Translations under genes and position numbers: made by a program
Source: an uncultured bacterium
Lineage (GTDB): Bacteria; Patescibacteria; JAEDAM01; Absconditabacterales; Absconditicoccaceae
NCBI GenBank assembly: GCA_903904545.1
Contig: CAIVDB010000130.1
Location: forward strand, 1 to 7,260
Direction: 5' to 3'
DNA length: 7,260 bases
The notes under the pieces: generated by a model
Seen by the model: the letters and a program-made list of their open reading frames with translations, nothing else
Told to the model about the DNA's origin: nothing
Database searches by the model: none
In this document: positions 5,704-7,260 of the stretch, in pieces
Layout of the letters: each line of letters starts with the position of its first letter
Position numbering within the stretch: the stretch's first letter is position 1

Positions 5704-6108
5704 CTATTGGATAAGAGATAAATTATTGTTTATAATAATGGGATTCATTAATTTAATTTCTTGCACATATCTGATAGCCTCTTCACTAGGAATATCGTTG
5801 AGGATAAATATTTTTTTTCTAAGGTAACAAGCCACTCACATGTCTACTAATGTTGCTCATCCTATATAGCCAACGATTCATCCTTTGTCAAAGTTTGTTA
5901 CCAAGATAGCATCGCTGTATGCGATATTGTCATAATGGGCAAGCATACCCTCTCTTGCTTCAGGACTCCAATCATTTTGTGTAGTAGCTGCTGCAAAGGT
6001 CTCTGTCTCCAAGGGAATACGGACTTCGTGACCCAATGATACTAATTGTCATTGTATTGATAAGATTTCTTTGGAGAATTTTAAACTTCCACAAATAGTT
6101 ATCTTCAT
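5704..6108 (-). CDS. Paralogous deoxyribosyltransferase-like protein, 134 aa, Glu replaced by Asp
   Basis: Same fold and layout as the gene downstream: MKITICGSLKF, YSDAILVTNFDKGGIVGYIGGATLVDMGVACYLRKKIFIL, and a similar C-terminus ending SLIQ. Four TGAs read as Gly at residues 20, 77, 84 and 91; the Gly84 codon matches a GGG at the same place in the paralogue (IGG), an internal proof of the code. The presumed nucleophile Glu is Asp89 here, so activity may be changed or lost, or the protein may bind a ligand or form a mixed oligomer with its paralogue. The start ATG 6108 matches the paralogue's N-terminus; ATG 6114 would add two residues. AAGGG upstream is a possible weak ribosome site. The stop is TAG. 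Confidence 0.8.
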
Positions 6109-6118
6109 AATCATTCCC

Positions 6119-7141
6119 TTAGCAAATAAATTTTTTATTCTTTGTGATATAAGGTTTAATAGTTTCTTCTCGAACACGTTTTCCTTCTTCATATCTCTCT
6201 TTCCAATTAGCTTTCCATTTACCCACTTTCTCATTCTCATCTACATAAGCAAAGGCACTATCTATAAATGCTTGTTGCTCTCTCAGATGATTGGCACAGG
6301 AAGGAACATCTAATCAGCACATTTTCTTTCCATTGGGCAAGACATATTCTTTCACTAATCTAGGTAATTGAAATCATAGAGTAGCTCAGGCAAGGTATGA
6401 GGTATTGTGGTGTCTATGAGTATTGCCTATCATATTCTGGATATCAAAGATATAGAACATAATTTCATAGAGTTTAAAGAGATTCTTTTGTCACTCGAAG
6501 TGAGCGAGACTTTCCATAAGTTGTGTTTCTTCTTCGGATCGATCTTGTGCATCTATAATCTCCTGTGCAATAATCTCTTCTGTATTTCTATGCTCCTCAG
6601 TCTTACTCGAACAGATTACATCTCACTTCTTATATTCTGGGATATCATGGAAGTAGTCTCGTATAATAATTTTCCTTGCTTCTTCTGGATAGAGCAATCC
6701 TGCCTCCATATCTGTGTGTGCCCATTCCCTGACCTTCTCGGATTGTGAAAGAATATGGTTGTAGGTATTGCCACTGAGGTCCAGTTCTTCATAGGTTGCT
6801 CATTGGTAATGGATAGTCCAATACGAACCATATTTCGTCGCTGGCACTTCCTTACGATGAATCTGTACTTCGTAGGGACTGCCTTCTTGCTCCGTAGAGA
6901 TTAGAAAGGTATCATGTTCTTTTTGTATGGAAAACTCTGGAGATTGGTAGATATAATTTTGATCTTTGGCGATGTGGAAATTTTTGATAATATGTTTGAC
7001 GGGGTCTTCTATTTCACTGGGGACAAATCGTCCTTCTTCCCAGAAACGTAGGACTTGAACCAGTGGATCTTTATATGATTCCAATAAATCAATAACCTTC
7101 GTTTCTAAACTATCTAAGATGATGGTATCAATCATTATCAT
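6119..7141 (-). CDS. HD-domain hydrolase with unknown N-terminal domain, 340 aa
   Basis: Residues from about 130 to 250 form an HD metal-dependent phosphohydrolase domain: His142 (REWAHTDMEAG), His165-Asp166 in FHDIPEYKKGDV, and Asp233 (YEIMFYIFDIQ) supply H...HD...D. HDxPExxxGD is typical of the YfbR/HDDC2-like nucleotide phosphohydrolase group. The Gly of GD (173) is TGA; other TGA glycines are 114, 217, 252, 256 and 276. The first 125 residues (rich in charged and aromatic residues, including SPYEVQIHRKEV and YGSYWTIHYQ) and the lysine-rich last 60 are not recognised. The stop is TAA. The next gene starts 10 bases on. A role in nucleotide turnover fits the neighbours, but the substrate is inference. 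ATG 7141 is the first start after an in-frame TAA at 7175-7177; ATG 7135 is also possible. Confidence 0.82.
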
Positions 7142-7174
7142 CTCTAAAGGATAAAATATACTTTTAGTTTGTTG

Positions 7175-7260
7175 TTACTCTTGGTTTAGTAATGGGAGTA
7201 TGCTTTCTTTGAGGGATTCTAAATCTGTATACACTATTCCTTCATATCCTGCCTCTTCAA
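7175..7260 (-). CDS. C-terminal tail of an unidentified protein (partial)
   Basis: Only the last 27 codons are inside the window, from 7258 to TAA 7177-7175, reading EEAGYEGIVYTDLESL and then KESILPLLNQE. A helix, strand (GIVYTD) and helix ending resembles the tail of HAD-type phosphatases, but this is too short to assign. It ends 33 bases before the HD gene on the same strand and is probably the preceding gene of the same operon. Confidence 0.6.
   Translation of the reverse strand, partial: EEAGYEGIVYTDLESLKESILPLLNQE

Noticed and set aside
6049..6240. N-terminal extension MRMRKWVNGKLIGK and onward, before the 134-aa paralogue
   Set aside because: It overlaps the end of the HD gene in another frame; the paralogue at 5700 starts at the same MK(I/V)xICGS point, so ATG 6108 is preferred.
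6407..6748. Hydrophobic plus-strand open frame of 113 codons
   Set aside because: It is antisense to the HD-domain gene, whose catalytic motifs lie on the minus strand.

Overview
The window comes from a bacterium that reads UGA as glycine (genetic code 25), as known in the candidate-phyla groups Gracilibacteria (BD1-5) and Absconditabacteria (SR1). Under the standard code most genes here look broken into fragments by TGA. Read with UGA = Gly, they become eleven complete genes plus one partial gene, with 38 in-frame TGA codons and only TAA or TAG as terminators. Many of these TGAs fall where the protein family has a conserved glycine: the Walker A loop of the kinase, several PduL glycines, the Gly before the radical-SAM cysteines of NrdG, and the GD of an HD hydrolase. 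I cannot tell SR1 from BD1-5 from this window.

Left half, plus strand (29-3340): two unrecognised proteins, one of them a membrane protein, are followed by a class-3-lipase-like hydrolase whose start overlaps the membrane gene by 8 bases. Next come a P-loop kinase of the dephospho-CoA/nucleotide kinase type and a phosphate acyltransferase of the PduL family. PduL suggests fermentation through acyl phosphate; no microcompartment targeting extension or shell gene is seen.

Right half, minus strand (7260 down to 3467): the tail of an unidentified protein, an HD-domain hydrolase with an unknown N-terminal domain, two paralogous nucleoside-deoxyribosyltransferase-like proteins, a Maf-type nucleotide pyrophosphatase, a four-helix-bundle protein of the 23S-rRNA-intervening-sequence (S23/IVP) family, and an anaerobic ribonucleotide reductase activase (NrdG type). 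Apart from the four-helix-bundle gene, this looks like an operon for nucleotide supply and nucleotide-pool cleaning in an anaerobe.

The most unusual structure is between genes. Five intergenic stretches carry AT-rich arrays with an exact 7-base period but different unit sequences. Two of these arrays lie in inverted orientation on either side of the four-helix-bundle gene, forming an element of about 460 bp inserted between maf and nrdG. That gene alone has a strong Shine-Dalgarno site, has no TGA codon, and looks like a mobile cassette. Another inverted pair of arrays, with no gene inside, lies between the convergent pduL and nrdG genes. Because 7 is not a multiple of 3, a unit containing TAA puts stops in all three frames. 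No tRNA, rRNA, CRISPR array or transposase was seen, and no gene-free stretch exceeds about 130 bases.
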